Source: Leptospiraceae bacterium
Lineage (GTDB): Bacteria; Spirochaetota; Leptospiria; Leptospirales; Leptospiraceae
Assembly: GCA_024233865.1 (NCBI GenBank)
Contig: JACKPA010000014.1
Span: 1 to 64,000 of the forward strand
Length of the DNA: 64,000 nucleotides
Direction of reading: 5' to 3'
The notes under the pieces are model-generated. The model did not search any database, was not told where the DNA came from, and worked only from the letters and a program-made list of their open reading frames with translations. Made by a program: the position numbers and the translations under genes. Shown here one piece after another: positions 35,871-45,407 of the stretch; the stretch's first letter is position 1; each line of letters starts with the position of its first letter.

Positions 35871-37283
35871 CTAGGTTTTTGTTTCATCATCGTTTTGGGA
35901 GCTTTCATTTTGATTCTCTTCTTCCAAATTGTTGTCAGAACCTTCAACATCAGCTTCCTCTTGAGTTTCATTTTCGTCAGAATTTGCTTCTTCCGAAACT
36001 TCCCTTGTTTCTTCTTCCGGTTCAATTTCCTCGGAATCTTCCGTTTTTTCCTCTTCTACGGACCCAGCTTCTTCAACAGGTTTGACTTCTTTTTCGCTAT
36101 CAACCGATTTTTCACTTTCAATAATTTTATTCTCTTTTGGTGTTTTTTCTATCTTATCTTTTTTTGTTTCTTTCTTTTTATCCGTTTCTTTAGTTTTTGG
36201 ATCATCTTGTTTATTGGTTTCTTCAGTTGGACCAAGTATTTCTTCCAATACAGCCAATTCTTCTTCTGATTGAGAAAAGAATTGACAACCAACGCGAAAA
36301 TGCTTTTCTAATGGTTTTATATTCCGCACAATGGCTCTGCAAAGAATTCGTTTTTCCTCCGATAAAACCAATTCAAAATAAATAGTTCCACCCAAAGAAA
36401 TCGTACGGTTAAAAGAACGTGTAGGCAAATGATAAAAGCTAATTCCGTTTTTACTCAAATCAACCAATTCACATATATCTTTTTCTTCCCGAAAGATGCC
36501 GGAACTCATTAATTCTCTTTTTATGGACGCAGCAACAAGGTTTACGGCATTAAAAGCTTTAGGCTCTAGAGCCTCTTCGTTCATAATTTGAAGGTAACCT
36601 ATATTTACAATATTTTTATATTTGAGAGGTACACAAATTTCTGCAACTACCTTATCAAGGTTTTTGGATAGTTTTAAAAGCTGAAAATATTCCTTGTAGG
36701 GTAAAAATTCATCGGTGACGGATTCCGGTTCTCTTTTATCAGGAATAAATATAGGCTTATCATAGTTATGCATCAATCTCATGCGATTATCCAGCCTTTC
36801 GGTTATATAAAGATTGATTTGGTTGAACTTATACTTTTTTAATTTAGCGAGATTATTTTGTTTTATTTCATTAACTTTTGCAGAATCATCGTGTAAAGAA
36901 CCATAGATATCATTCTGGCTAATAATATTTGTAACATGAATTTTAAAATCATCTTTGGAAGTATTTATGGAAATCCTTTGCGAACTTCTTGTTGCCGGAC
37001 GTACTGAAATACTCAGAGGATGTAAAATTTGAAGACCGGTATGGTCACCACCTAAATACTTGAACAAGCAGATAAGTAAATTACCATTGTTTGTGAGTGT
37101 TAGAATTCTTTGATCCGAATCAATTTTTTCCCCAAGGTATTTGATAACCAATCCTTGGGGGCTTAGTTTAACAACCTTTATTGGGATTGGTTTTCCATTT
37201 ACAAGCATTACTACAGGCAAACGTCCAAAAAGAGAATTTATAATATTCTTTATAGTTTCAGGGTCTTTAATTTCTTTATCCAT
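35871..37283 (-). CDS. DUF1577/PilZ-like protein with long acidic tail
   Basis: The protein of about 470 residues has an N-terminal beta domain (FGRLPVVMLVNGKPIPIKVV), a middle region (FLPYKEYFQLLKLS, VAEICVPLKY) and a PilZ-like barrel at about 275-350 (FREEKDICELVDLSKNGISF, then FELVLSEEKRILCRAIVRNI, FRVGCQFF), in the style of the Leptospira DUF1577 family. The D-x-S-x-x-G motif is kept, but the upstream RxxxR is not clear, so c-di-GMP binding is uncertain. The last 110 residues are almost all Glu, Lys, Thr, Ser and Asp and must be disordered. I chose ATG 37283; a TTG at 37295 is possible. It is in an operon with MBOAT. Confidence 0.75.
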   Translation of the reverse strand: MDKEIKDPETIKNIINSLFGRLPVVMLVNGKPIPIKVVKLSPQGLVIKYLGEKIDSDQRILTLTNNGNLLICLFKYLGGDHTGLQILHPLSISVRPATRSSQRISINTSKDDFKIHVTNIISQNDIYGSLHDDSAKVNEIKQNNLAKLKKYKFNQINLYITERLDNRMRLMHNYDKPIFIPDKREPESVTDEFLPYKEYFQLLKLSKNLDKVVAEICVPLKYKNIVNIGYLQIMNEEALEPKAFNAVNLVAASIKRELMSSGIFREEKDICELVDLSKNGISFYHLPTRSFNRTISLGGTIYFELVLSEEKRILCRAIVRNIKPLEKHFRVGCQFFSQSEEELAVLEEILGPTEETNKQDDPKTKETDKKKETKKDKIEKTPKENKIIESEKSVDSEKEVKPVEEAGSVEEEKTEDSEEIEPEEETREVSEEANSDENETQEEADVEGSDNNLEEENQNESSQNDDETKT

Positions 37284-37302
37284 ATTCTTCACCAAATAAA
37301 AA

Positions 37303-39546
37303 CTATTTTTTCATGATCATATTTGTGTGAATTTCCTTCAATTTAGAGGCACCTGTAATTGTCATGGTGTTTTTTAGGGCATCTCCATATTGTTGGATCA
37401 ATAATTTTATTCCAGCTATTCCACCACCAACGGTAAAAATGGAAAACGGTCTTCCAACCAGTACTCCATCAGCTCCTAAAGCGATCATTTTAAAAATATC
37501 AATTCCACTTCGAACTCCTCCATCCACTAGAACGGAAAGTTTCCCTTTTACAGTTTCACTTATATTTGCTATAACTCTAGCGGTGCCTGGCATATCGTCC
37601 AAAATTCTGCCACCATGATTGGAAACAACAATACAATCAGCTCCCATTTCCAGTGCAAGCATAGCATCTACTTTTGACATTATGCCCTTTAAAATAAAAG
37701 GTAATTTTGTTTTTTTTCGAATTTTTTCAAGTTCTTTAACGCTTCTGCTGACCGACTTTTGATTTTTTAAAATCATCGTTTTAAAATTAAATGCATCAAT
37801 GTCCATACCAACGGCTAAAGTATTCACTTTTTCCGCTTCTCGAAATCTTTCTTGAAGCATTCCTTCATCCATTCTCGGTTTGCATATCAATATACCATGT
37901 CCGTTTACTTCATCAAGAGCTTTTATCATAATTTTGTATTTTTCCGGACTTGCACCATCTCCCAACCAACCAATGGATCCAAAGTCCATACAACCTTTTA
38001 AAATAGTTGTGGCATATTCATATTCATCCATTGCGGCGTTCATATTGGTAATCGCACCTGTCATGGGAGCCGCCATCATGGGTATTCTAATGGTTTTGTT
38101 CAAAAATTGAAAACTCGTATCAACTTCCTTATGGTCTCGAATATATCTTGGCAAAATGAAATATTCTTTTAAAGCGTTGATATTATCTTTAAAAGTTTCC
38201 ATATTCCCAACACCACCCATTCCGGGAACACCGGAAGCACAATTGGTTCCGTCACAAACCTTACAAACCCAACAAACCTCTTTACCAAACTTTAGGCGTG
38301 CTCTTTGGTTAATAGCTTTTTCCGTAATGATAAAAAAATCGTCACTCTCAAAATGAACCATGGCTTGGGCTTTTTGAAAAATGCTTTCTGCCTTCTCCAA
38401 ACTATCGGATGTGACAATGACATGACCGGCTTTTTCGATATTGTTGGTTGGTTCATTTATAATATCCCCTGGTTTATTCATAAGGAAAATTTCATTAACA
38501 CCTTCCAAATTTGTAGCTTGTTCGACACCTGAAATGGAAAGTAATTTACCAGGGTTAGCTAGTAAAGCTCTTTCAATAGAAACTTTTTGAAATTTTGGTT
38601 CCAAATCTTCCGGCTCTTCGCCTAAAGAAATTTGAATGGCAGCTTTATTCAAATTGATACCGGTAGAAAACGGGTACGTATAAGCAGACATAAATCCGCC
38701 GGACAATCTTGCTGCGATTTCGCCCACCATAACACCATTTTTTGTAACTTTGATATCGCCTTTTCCGGCTCCAATGGTGATTCCCAATGCTCTCATTCCG
38801 GCTTTCATAACCCTTTCCACTTCCTCTAATACTTCAGATGGTAGAGAAGATGGCATATTATGACCCATTTCAATGAAATAGGGCTCTTTTTCGATTATCC
38901 TGTCAGCAATTCCAGTCATTTTAATATTTCCATTCCAAGCCAGAGCATCTACGGACACTTCCGGACCTTCCATATATTCTTCCAAAATCATTTCACCGGA
39001 AGGAGTAAATTTTTTAGAGTGTTTGAATGCTGTTTGCAGTTCTTCTCGATTGTTTATTTTGATAACACCTCTTGCTCCCATATTATCAGCGGGTTTGAGT
39101 ACAAGGGGGAACTTTAGATATTCCAGAGAATCTCTTGCGTCCTGCAAACTCCAAATTGAGGCAAAATTCGGAATAGGGACATTGTGTTCTTTTAAACGCT
39201 TTCGCATTTTTATTTTATTGGTTGCGGCTTCTGCATCTACATAGCGAATCCCCGGTAGACCCAAATAATTGGCAACGGCAGCTACGGTCATGCTTGCATC
39301 CGTTCCAGCGGTTATTACGGCATGAATAGGTTGATTTTCCGAAAATCTCTTTGCTTCTCTAACCATTCCTTCCAAATCTTTTGTGCTAATGATCATAATA
39401 GAATCGGCAACTTTCATACCAGGAGCTTCCGGATTCATATCTGCCACAAGAGTGTGTAATTTCATAGATTTGGCTGTATCAATTATTGGGACTTGTAGCA
39501 AACCCCCACCAATAATCAGAATGGTTTTGTCTATATATTTATTCAA
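37303..39546 (-). CDS. ATP-grasp ligase fused to FMN-dependent alpha-hydroxy-acid dehydrogenase
   Basis: The 747-residue protein has two enzymes in one chain. Residues 1-400 are an ATP-grasp ligase of the PurK/carbamoyl-phosphate-synthase-like kind (TILIIGGGLLQVPIIDTAK, FPLVLKPADNMGARGV, MILEEYMEGPEVSVDAL, GEIAARLSGGFMS). Residues 415-747 are a TIM-barrel flavoprotein like lactate oxidase or type 2 IPP isomerase (CWVCKVCDGTNCASGVPGMGG, PMMAAPMTGAITNM, DCIVVSNHGGRILDDMP, VLVDGGVRSGIDIFKMIALG). The cysteine-rich linker (CxxCxxCxxxxC) could bind iron-sulfur or zinc. The start is a TTG. It leads a minus-strand run toward the PilZ-like and MBOAT genes. I do not know the pathway. Confidence 0.85.
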   Translation of the reverse strand: MNKYIDKTILIIGGGLLQVPIIDTAKSMKLHTLVADMNPEAPGMKVADSIMIISTKDLEGMVREAKRFSENQPIHAVITAGTDASMTVAAVANYLGLPGIRYVDAEAATNKIKMRKRLKEHNVPIPNFASIWSLQDARDSLEYLKFPLVLKPADNMGARGVIKINNREELQTAFKHSKKFTPSGEMILEEYMEGPEVSVDALAWNGNIKMTGIADRIIEKEPYFIEMGHNMPSSLPSEVLEEVERVMKAGMRALGITIGAGKGDIKVTKNGVMVGEIAARLSGGFMSAYTYPFSTGINLNKAAIQISLGEEPEDLEPKFQKVSIERALLANPGKLLSISGVEQATNLEGVNEIFLMNKPGDIINEPTNNIEKAGHVIVTSDSLEKAESIFQKAQAMVHFESDDFFIITEKAINQRARLKFGKEVCWVCKVCDGTNCASGVPGMGGVGNMETFKDNINALKEYFILPRYIRDHKEVDTSFQFLNKTIRIPMMAAPMTGAITNMNAAMDEYEYATTILKGCMDFGSIGWLGDGASPEKYKIMIKALDEVNGHGILICKPRMDEGMLQERFREAEKVNTLAVGMDIDAFNFKTMILKNQKSVSRSVKELEKIRKKTKLPFILKGIMSKVDAMLALEMGADCIVVSNHGGRILDDMPGTARVIANISETVKGKLSVLVDGGVRSGIDIFKMIALGADGVLVGRPFSIFTVGGGIAGIKLLIQQYGDALKNTMTITGASKLKEIHTNMIMKK

Positions 39547-39791
39547 GTTTAACTCAATAGATAAATAATTAATTTATGTTTTCTAATATTTCTTTTTACT
39601 TTATTATAACCCTATCTTTTTTTTTATAGATTATATGGGAATCATAATTTTTTACTAAAAATGGTCTTTTTTATTACCGGTTACAACCATGGGTTGAATA
39701 TATTTATTTAACCAAGGAGAGGCATTTGTGAAAATAATTCTTTTTTTATTTGTTATTTAAAATAGATTGTATTTGTCTAAATAATAAGGAA

Positions 39792-42431
39792 ATGAAAACT
39801 AAAGGTACAAAAACCCTAAAAGAATTATTCACCAAACTTAGTAAATACTCGAAATATGTATGTATTTTACTAAGTTTGTATTGTTCCAAGGGTAAACAAC
39901 CTTCTTTTTTAGCTATTTTTAATATCCCTTCTGACTCTGGGACACCCGGAATTACCACAACTTTGATAAAAGACAGTTCTACCGAGCAAGGTGGGGTCGC
40001 ATCCTTTAGTCTTGTTTTGAATTCACAACCAACCCATGATGTTTCCATTCAATTGTACAGCAGTGATACAACCGAAGGAATCTTGGACTCGGAAACTGTT
40101 TCCTTTACCACAACCAACTGGCAAAAAACCCAAACCGTAACTGTGACAGGAATAGACGATACATTAGCGGATGGAAATCAATCCTATTCCGTAGTATTCC
40201 AATCTATTCAAAGTGATGATACAAATTACTCTTCCCTTATTCTACCTAATGCCATATCTTTGCAAAATATCGATGACGAGACACCAAACGTCATTACAGG
40301 GGCAATAAGTGGGAATACAACGGAAACCGGAACAACTGCAACATTTACCATTAAATTAACCACTCAACCAGCAAGTGATGTCACAATTTGTCTGTCAAGT
40401 AGTAACATAGCAGAAGGGACGATACAGATTTCGGGTGATGTACTTGGAGCAAATGCGACTTGTTCAGTAGCGAGGGTGGAGTTTTCACAATCTAACTATA
40501 ATATTGATCAAACGGTGACTGTAGTAGGGGTGAATGATTATGTGTTGGACGGAGACCAAACGTTTACAATTTCTTTTACTGCAAGCAGTTTGGATGCTTA
40601 CAATGGAATTGCCATTTCATCCGTAAATGTTACTAATGTTGATGATGGAAGCGGATTTACTTTGGGAAGCGTCAGCGGAAACACAACTGAGGCTGGAGGG
40701 ACGGCAACTTTTACGATTAAACCGATTGCTGCTCCTTCGAATGACGTTTTTGTTTGTTTAATAAGTAGCGATACTACCGAAGGTGACATTGTCGTAGGAG
40801 GGGATATTACAACCTCTGCCGGAAGTTGCTCCAATGGTCCTTTGCTAAAGTTTACAACAGCCAACTGGAACACAAACCAGACCGTGACAATTCAGGGTGT
40901 AGATGACCAATTGGACGATGGAGATATTTCTTATCAAATTCAATTTTCCGTAGAAAGCGTAGATTCCAATTATAATGCTATTTCGCTAACAAACGTTAAC
41001 CTAATCAATACGGACAATGACACAGCTGGTTTAACCGTTAGTTCTATTAGCGGTAATACAACCGAAGCGGGAGGGACTGCTACCTTTACGCTTAAATTGA
41101 ATACGGAACCATCTTCCAATGTGTATGTATGTCTTGCAAGTGATAATACTGTCCAGGGAGAGATAGTTGTTAGTGGAGATGTAGATAGTCCTTCGGGGGA
41201 TTGCAGTATTGGAATGTTATCTTTTGACAATTCCAACTGGAGCACAAACAAAACGGTTACCGTTCAAGGAAATCATGATAGTATATTACCACCCGCAGAC
41301 GATACATATCATATATCCTATTCCGTAAGTACAAATTCGTCTACCGAATACTTAACCGTATCTTCCGGAAATGTGGCCTTAGTGAATAAAGATATTGATC
41401 CTTGGACAAAACGTAGAAAGTTGACGTTAAATAACCCTTCCACAACAGAAGATTTGGTGAATTTTCCTATCCTTGTAAAATTGAACGACCCATCGAGAAT
41501 CGACTACAACTACACAATGGATTCCGGGCAAGATGTATTGTTTGTTGACAGCGGTGGAAATTTTTTGGATTATGAAATCGAAAAATGGGATGAAACGGGA
41601 GATTCAACTCTGTGGGTTCGGGTTCCTCTTATAGACCATGATTCGTCCACCGAGGATTATATTTATATTTACTATGGTTACAATTTGTCAGGCTCACCTT
41701 CTCAAAACCCAACAGGCGTTTGGTCTTCTAACTACAAGGCTGTCTACCATCTATCCGAAGCAACATCCGGAACAGCTACCGGAACAGGGACTGTTTTAGA
41801 TAGCACGTCTAATGCCAACCATGGAGACCCAATCAACTCTCCAACCTATACTTCTACGAACACAGGAACCGGACTACAATTTAACGGGACGAGTCAGTAT
41901 GTTAGTGTACCGGATTCTAATTCTTTACGAATTAGTGGAAACCTAACGATAGAGGTTTATTCCAGTTGCAACGGTTGTTCTACTAGTGGTGCCTATTATT
42001 ATATTGAAAAAGGTATGAATGACGTTGATAACTATGGGTTAGCTGTCTGGAATAATAAGTTAATATTTGAATATGTGGATACTTCGTCCAACTACCAATG
42101 GGAACTCACATCTGTCGGAGCGGTTCCTTTTGATACTTATACCTACCTAGCGTCGGTAGTAGACAATAGTGCAGGAACTACATCCGATATTATTCTCTAT
42201 GTTGACGGAGTCCAAAAACAGCTTGCAGCCAACAATCCGCTTTTGGGAAACCAAACTAACAATTTATTGATAGGAAAACAAAACTATGGTAGTGCAAACT
42301 TTTATTTCAAAGGAGTAATAGATGAAGTTCGGATTTCTACAACTGCGAGGTCCTCGGAATGGATAAATGCACAAAACCAAGCGATAAAAGATAACGGATT
42401 TATCACGTATGGTGCTGAAGAAGGACTTTGA
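39792..42431 (+). CDS. Large surface lipoprotein: Calx-beta-like repeats, DUF2341, LamG
   Basis: The protein of about 879 residues has a lipoprotein signal (YVCILLSLYC), then four beta-sandwich repeats of about 125 residues, each with an EAGGTATFTIKL-type strand, an SSDTTEG loop and a TTANWNTNQTVTVQGVDD-type strand, as in Calx-beta domains. After about residue 540 comes a DUF2341 domain (RRKLTLNNPSTTEDLVNFPI, STLWVRVPL, YIYYGY), and the last 200 residues are a concanavalin-like LamG domain (LQFNGTSQYVSVPDSNSL; KGVIDEVRISTTARSSEWI). This suggests a cell-surface adhesin or sugar-binding protein. I chose the ATG at 39792; AGGA is unusually close to it, and a TTG at 39750 is an alternative. Confidence 0.85.
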   Translation: MKTKGTKTLKELFTKLSKYSKYVCILLSLYCSKGKQPSFLAIFNIPSDSGTPGITTTLIKDSSTEQGGVASFSLVLNSQPTHDVSIQLYSSDTTEGILDSETVSFTTTNWQKTQTVTVTGIDDTLADGNQSYSVVFQSIQSDDTNYSSLILPNAISLQNIDDETPNVITGAISGNTTETGTTATFTIKLTTQPASDVTICLSSSNIAEGTIQISGDVLGANATCSVARVEFSQSNYNIDQTVTVVGVNDYVLDGDQTFTISFTASSLDAYNGIAISSVNVTNVDDGSGFTLGSVSGNTTEAGGTATFTIKPIAAPSNDVFVCLISSDTTEGDIVVGGDITTSAGSCSNGPLLKFTTANWNTNQTVTIQGVDDQLDDGDISYQIQFSVESVDSNYNAISLTNVNLINTDNDTAGLTVSSISGNTTEAGGTATFTLKLNTEPSSNVYVCLASDNTVQGEIVVSGDVDSPSGDCSIGMLSFDNSNWSTNKTVTVQGNHDSILPPADDTYHISYSVSTNSSTEYLTVSSGNVALVNKDIDPWTKRRKLTLNNPSTTEDLVNFPILVKLNDPSRIDYNYTMDSGQDVLFVDSGGNFLDYEIEKWDETGDSTLWVRVPLIDHDSSTEDYIYIYYGYNLSGSPSQNPTGVWSSNYKAVYHLSEATSGTATGTGTVLDSTSNANHGDPINSPTYTSTNTGTGLQFNGTSQYVSVPDSNSLRISGNLTIEVYSSCNGCSTSGAYYYIEKGMNDVDNYGLAVWNNKLIFEYVDTSSNYQWELTSVGAVPFDTYTYLASVVDNSAGTTSDIILYVDGVQKQLAANNPLLGNQTNNLLIGKQNYGSANFYFKGVIDEVRISTTARSSEWINAQNQAIKDNGFITYGAEEGL

Positions 42432-42537
42432 AGAGGGGAAGAGATTCCGGGATCTCCATACTTTTATGATACATAATCAATGGAGAATTTTCTAATGAGA
42501 CATAATTCATATTATGGGAAGTTGAAGTAGGGACTAA

Positions 42538-43293
42538 ATGTTGAAATTTGGGGTAATAAAATTGAAACTTATAATTGTAGAAGACAACGAAAAGTTAAGA
42601 CTTGGGCTCTCGGAAGGATTCAAAAAAACTGGAAAAGCAGACGTAATTTATCACTGCGGAAGCGGTGATAAAGCTCTTGAATATGTAGCTCATAATCGCC
42701 CAGATGTAATCTTGATGGATGTTCATCTAGCAGGAGGCCTAAATGGTATAGATACGATGGTTGCCTTACGAAAAGAACATCCACGCCTACCGGTAGTTTT
42801 TTATTCCATTCAAGATGCAGACGAATACTATCGAATCTTTCGTAATTCTGGAATTCTTACACATTTTGCCTATATCAAAAAATCAAATTATTTACTTCCA
42901 GAAATGCTCTTGCCTCTAATGCAGGATGCTATTTTTGGGAAAAGTTTCATCGACCCGGAAATTGCAATCCGAGTCCAAGAAATTCATCAAAAAGATGAAA
43001 ACTCTCCTTTGAATCTACTTGAACCACAAGAGAAAAAAGTTGCCTTGATGTTGTCAAAGGGTTATAGCAATGAACAAATGGCAAAAAAAATGGGTTACAA
43101 AGACAAAAGGACCATTAGCCGCATTAATGGTCAAATTTATATGGTTTGGGAATTGAATGACAATGCGACAGACGAAAAGGTTGCCCGCACGAGAGCTGCT
43201 CTGATTGTAAAAGAAAACAAGCTCTTATTTTGGGAGGAAGACGGTTCTGCCTATTACCAAAATTCGGATGGAGAATGGATTTTGTGGGAATAG
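42538..43293 (+). CDS. NarL/LuxR-like response regulator
   Basis: The 251-residue protein has a receiver domain (residues 9-130; LIIVEDNEKLRLGLSEG, phospho-Asp in DVILMDVHLAGGLNGID) and a C-terminal helix-turn-helix resembling LuxR (EPQEKKVALMLSKGYSNEQM, AKKMGYKDKRTISRINGQIY), followed by a tail of about 35 residues with aromatic end (WEEDGSAYYQNSDGEWILWE). It overlaps the downstream kinase gene by 19 bp and forms a two-component pair with it. GTAGGGAC precedes the ATG. Confidence 0.87.
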   Translation: MLKFGVIKLKLIIVEDNEKLRLGLSEGFKKTGKADVIYHCGSGDKALEYVAHNRPDVILMDVHLAGGLNGIDTMVALRKEHPRLPVVFYSIQDADEYYRIFRNSGILTHFAYIKKSNYLLPEMLLPLMQDAIFGKSFIDPEIAIRVQEIHQKDENSPLNLLEPQEKKVALMLSKGYSNEQMAKKMGYKDKRTISRINGQIYMVWELNDNATDEKVARTRAALIVKENKLLFWEEDGSAYYQNSDGEWILWE

Positions 43294-45281
43294 TTGCTGA
43301 CAATGTTTTGCTTTTCTTTTCGGCTTGGAATACACTAATTTTATTTTGGTTGGGTTTTGTTACGTTATTCCATTCCCATAAAAGAGATTTTGTATATTAC
43401 CTATTGTCTTTTGGATTGCTTATGGCTGCTCTATTTTTTACCGTTCATACAGAATATATTTTACCTATTTTAAATACGTCAAAAAAAATTCCATCTTTTA
43501 TCTTTTTGTGGATACTGTTTGCCATCAGTGCTCTTCCTTGTGTTTGGCTGCTAATCATAGCTTGGTTTTATGAGCAAAAAAATGCTTTCTTTCTTGCCTC
43601 TTGCACTATATTATTTCCTTGTATTTATGGATTATTTCTATTACAAGGTGAACTTTATTTAGGGCGTAGAGAATTATTTGAATACTATCAATCTATTCCT
43701 ATTTCCATACGATTTATATATGGTTTGTATATACTTATCTATTCTTCTACTGCTTTAGCTTTTTTATACATACCACATTTGCAAAGTTTTATACAAACTG
43801 ATATACGGAAAGCTGATTCCAGACCATTTTTAAAAATTGTTTCCTGGTTACTGTGGTTTGTTAGCTTTTATATTTTTTTATTTATAATATGGAATACATT
43901 ATATCCTCATGTTTTTGATAGCCCTACTACTTTGTACAATTCCCTCCAACTCTCAGATGTTTTTATATTATTTTTATTATCTGTTTTACTTATTCTTCTT
44001 GGAAAAATTCTCATTTCCTATGGAATATTCCAGACAGAAATTTTACCCAAAGCAAGTCTTATGAGAGAATGGCGTTATACACGAATACTATCTTCTGCAT
44101 TGGCAATTGTATACGTTTTGTATTACAAAGAAAATAAGGCTGTTGTTTTATGGATTGGAATTTTTTTGGCTATATTTCGTGCTTATGTGTTTGCGGAAGT
44201 TTATAAAGAAAGTACAAAAAGTTTGCAATTCATTCGTGAGTTTTTAAAAGAACAAAAATTATATGAATCTGTTTTTGGAGCAAAAATACAAGACGAATTT
44301 AAGTTAGAACCTCTGTTTGGTGTACTTTGTAGAGAAACAATTTCACCTGAATTTGCGCTACTTATATTTACAAGGCATATATTTGAAAATGAAAAAAAAT
44401 ACTTAGTTTATCCTGAAACAATTTCAGGCAATGATTATGAAAATTTGCTAACCATGTCCCATGAACAAGAGTCTGTAACATTACTAGAAAGAAAAAAGTA
44501 TGGAGAAGCCGTTTTAACCATTCCTTTATTTATGAACAAAAAATATTCCGGATTATTAATATTAGGTAATAGAGTTGGGGGAGGTTTGTATACGGAAGAG
44601 GAAATTGAACTCGTTAGAGCAGGATCAGAACGAATTTTGGAATTGTTACTATTTGTGAATATGTCCCGTACTCTTCTTAACTTACAAAGACAAACTCTAC
44701 TAGAAGATAAATTAAAGGATTATAAAATAAGGCGAATTTTACACGATGAAATACTACCGGAAATTCACACAATCCTCTTGCAAGTTGCTTCCGGAGAGAT
44801 TATATACTTACAAGAAGAATTAACAAATTTGCATAAAAAGATTTCAGAGAGTTTGAGAAGTATTCCTCTCTACCCTACTGAAATTAAAAAACTTGGATTT
44901 ATTCAAGCACTCCAAAAACTTTTTGAAATCGAATCAGAAAAATTTGAATTTATAGTAGACCTTTCCATTGAAAATCTAAAAAGTATAGAAAAGATAGAAC
45001 AAAGCAGATTGGAAGTGTTGTACTATGCTTGTAGAGAGGTGTTACGAAATTCAATTAAACACAACCAATCTCCTAAGATTTATGCAAAAGTAGAATATAG
45101 CAATGGTTTGAAAATCAGTATTTCTGATAATGGTAAATGGAAAGAAGGGAATTCAAAAAACGGAAACGGACTTATTTTACATAGTGCTATGTTAGCTGTA
45201 GTTGGTGGTTCTATTGAAAGATTTCCCAAACAAGTTGGTGGAACTGAGTTTGTTCTATCTTTGTCAGAAATATTTCCATAG
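43275..45281 (+). CDS. Membrane histidine kinase of NarX/NreB-like type
   Basis: The protein of about 668 residues has roughly eight membrane helices in its first 310 residues (7TMR-DISM-like), a GAF-like region (about 330-455; AVLTIPLFMNKKYSGLLILGN), a HisKA_3-type helix with the likely phospho-acceptor in RRILHDEILPEIHTILLQ, and a short HATPase domain (CREVLRNSIKHNQSPKI; ISDNGKWKEG; GNGLILHSAM; GGTEFVLSLSEIFP). It pairs with the overlapping LuxR-like regulator. I chose the ATG at 43275; a longer frame back to 43230 has no better site. Its last 24 bases are part of a 34-bp direct repeat. Confidence 0.88.
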   Translation: MDFVGIVADNVLLFFSAWNTLILFWLGFVTLFHSHKRDFVYYLLSFGLLMAALFFTVHTEYILPILNTSKKIPSFIFLWILFAISALPCVWLLIIAWFYEQKNAFFLASCTILFPCIYGLFLLQGELYLGRRELFEYYQSIPISIRFIYGLYILIYSSTALAFLYIPHLQSFIQTDIRKADSRPFLKIVSWLLWFVSFYIFLFIIWNTLYPHVFDSPTTLYNSLQLSDVFILFLLSVLLILLGKILISYGIFQTEILPKASLMREWRYTRILSSALAIVYVLYYKENKAVVLWIGIFLAIFRAYVFAEVYKESTKSLQFIREFLKEQKLYESVFGAKIQDEFKLEPLFGVLCRETISPEFALLIFTRHIFENEKKYLVYPETISGNDYENLLTMSHEQESVTLLERKKYGEAVLTIPLFMNKKYSGLLILGNRVGGGLYTEEEIELVRAGSERILELLLFVNMSRTLLNLQRQTLLEDKLKDYKIRRILHDEILPEIHTILLQVASGEIIYLQEELTNLHKKISESLRSIPLYPTEIKKLGFIQALQKLFEIESEKFEFIVDLSIENLKSIEKIEQSRLEVLYYACREVLRNSIKHNQSPKIYAKVEYSNGLKISISDNGKWKEGNSKNGNGLILHSAMLAVVGGSIERFPKQVGGTEFVLSLSEIFP

Positions 45282-45291
45282 ACGACTAAAA
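45258..45291 (+). repeat. 34-bp direct repeat, left copy (kinase 3' end)
   Basis: This stretch spans the last codons and stop of the kinase gene (SEIFP-stop). It matches 46738-46771 at 31 of 34 positions in the same orientation. The two copies bracket the decayed restriction-modification remnants. Confidence 0.8.
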
Positions 45292-45303
45292 CAGTAAAAA
45301 CGG

Positions 45304-45326
45304 ATTCTCCTGGCGAGAATGTTTTA
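45304..45326 (+). terminator. Intrinsic terminator-like hairpin after the kinase operon
   Basis: ATTCTC-CTGGC-GAGAAT is a perfect 6-bp stem with a 5-nt loop followed by GTTTTAAC, 23 bp after the kinase stop codon. A second short T-run (CGTTTTTT) follows 12 bases later. Confidence 0.55.
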
Positions 45327-45407
45327 ACTCCTCGTTTTTTCAAAGAAAGACATTTTCCTTTTTAAAATTTTGAAATTGAATTATTATTTTTGGAGTGTTG
45401 AAATTAT

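Noticed and set aside
35879..36269. Plus-strand ORFs rich in Phe, Leu and Ile, looking like membrane proteins
   Set aside because: They are the complement of the Glu/Lys-rich tail of the PilZ-like gene, which always gives Phe/Leu-rich antisense frames.
38156..39244. Several short plus-strand ORFs opposite the fusion enzyme
   Set aside because: All lie within a long gene with clear ATP-grasp and FMN-enzyme motifs.
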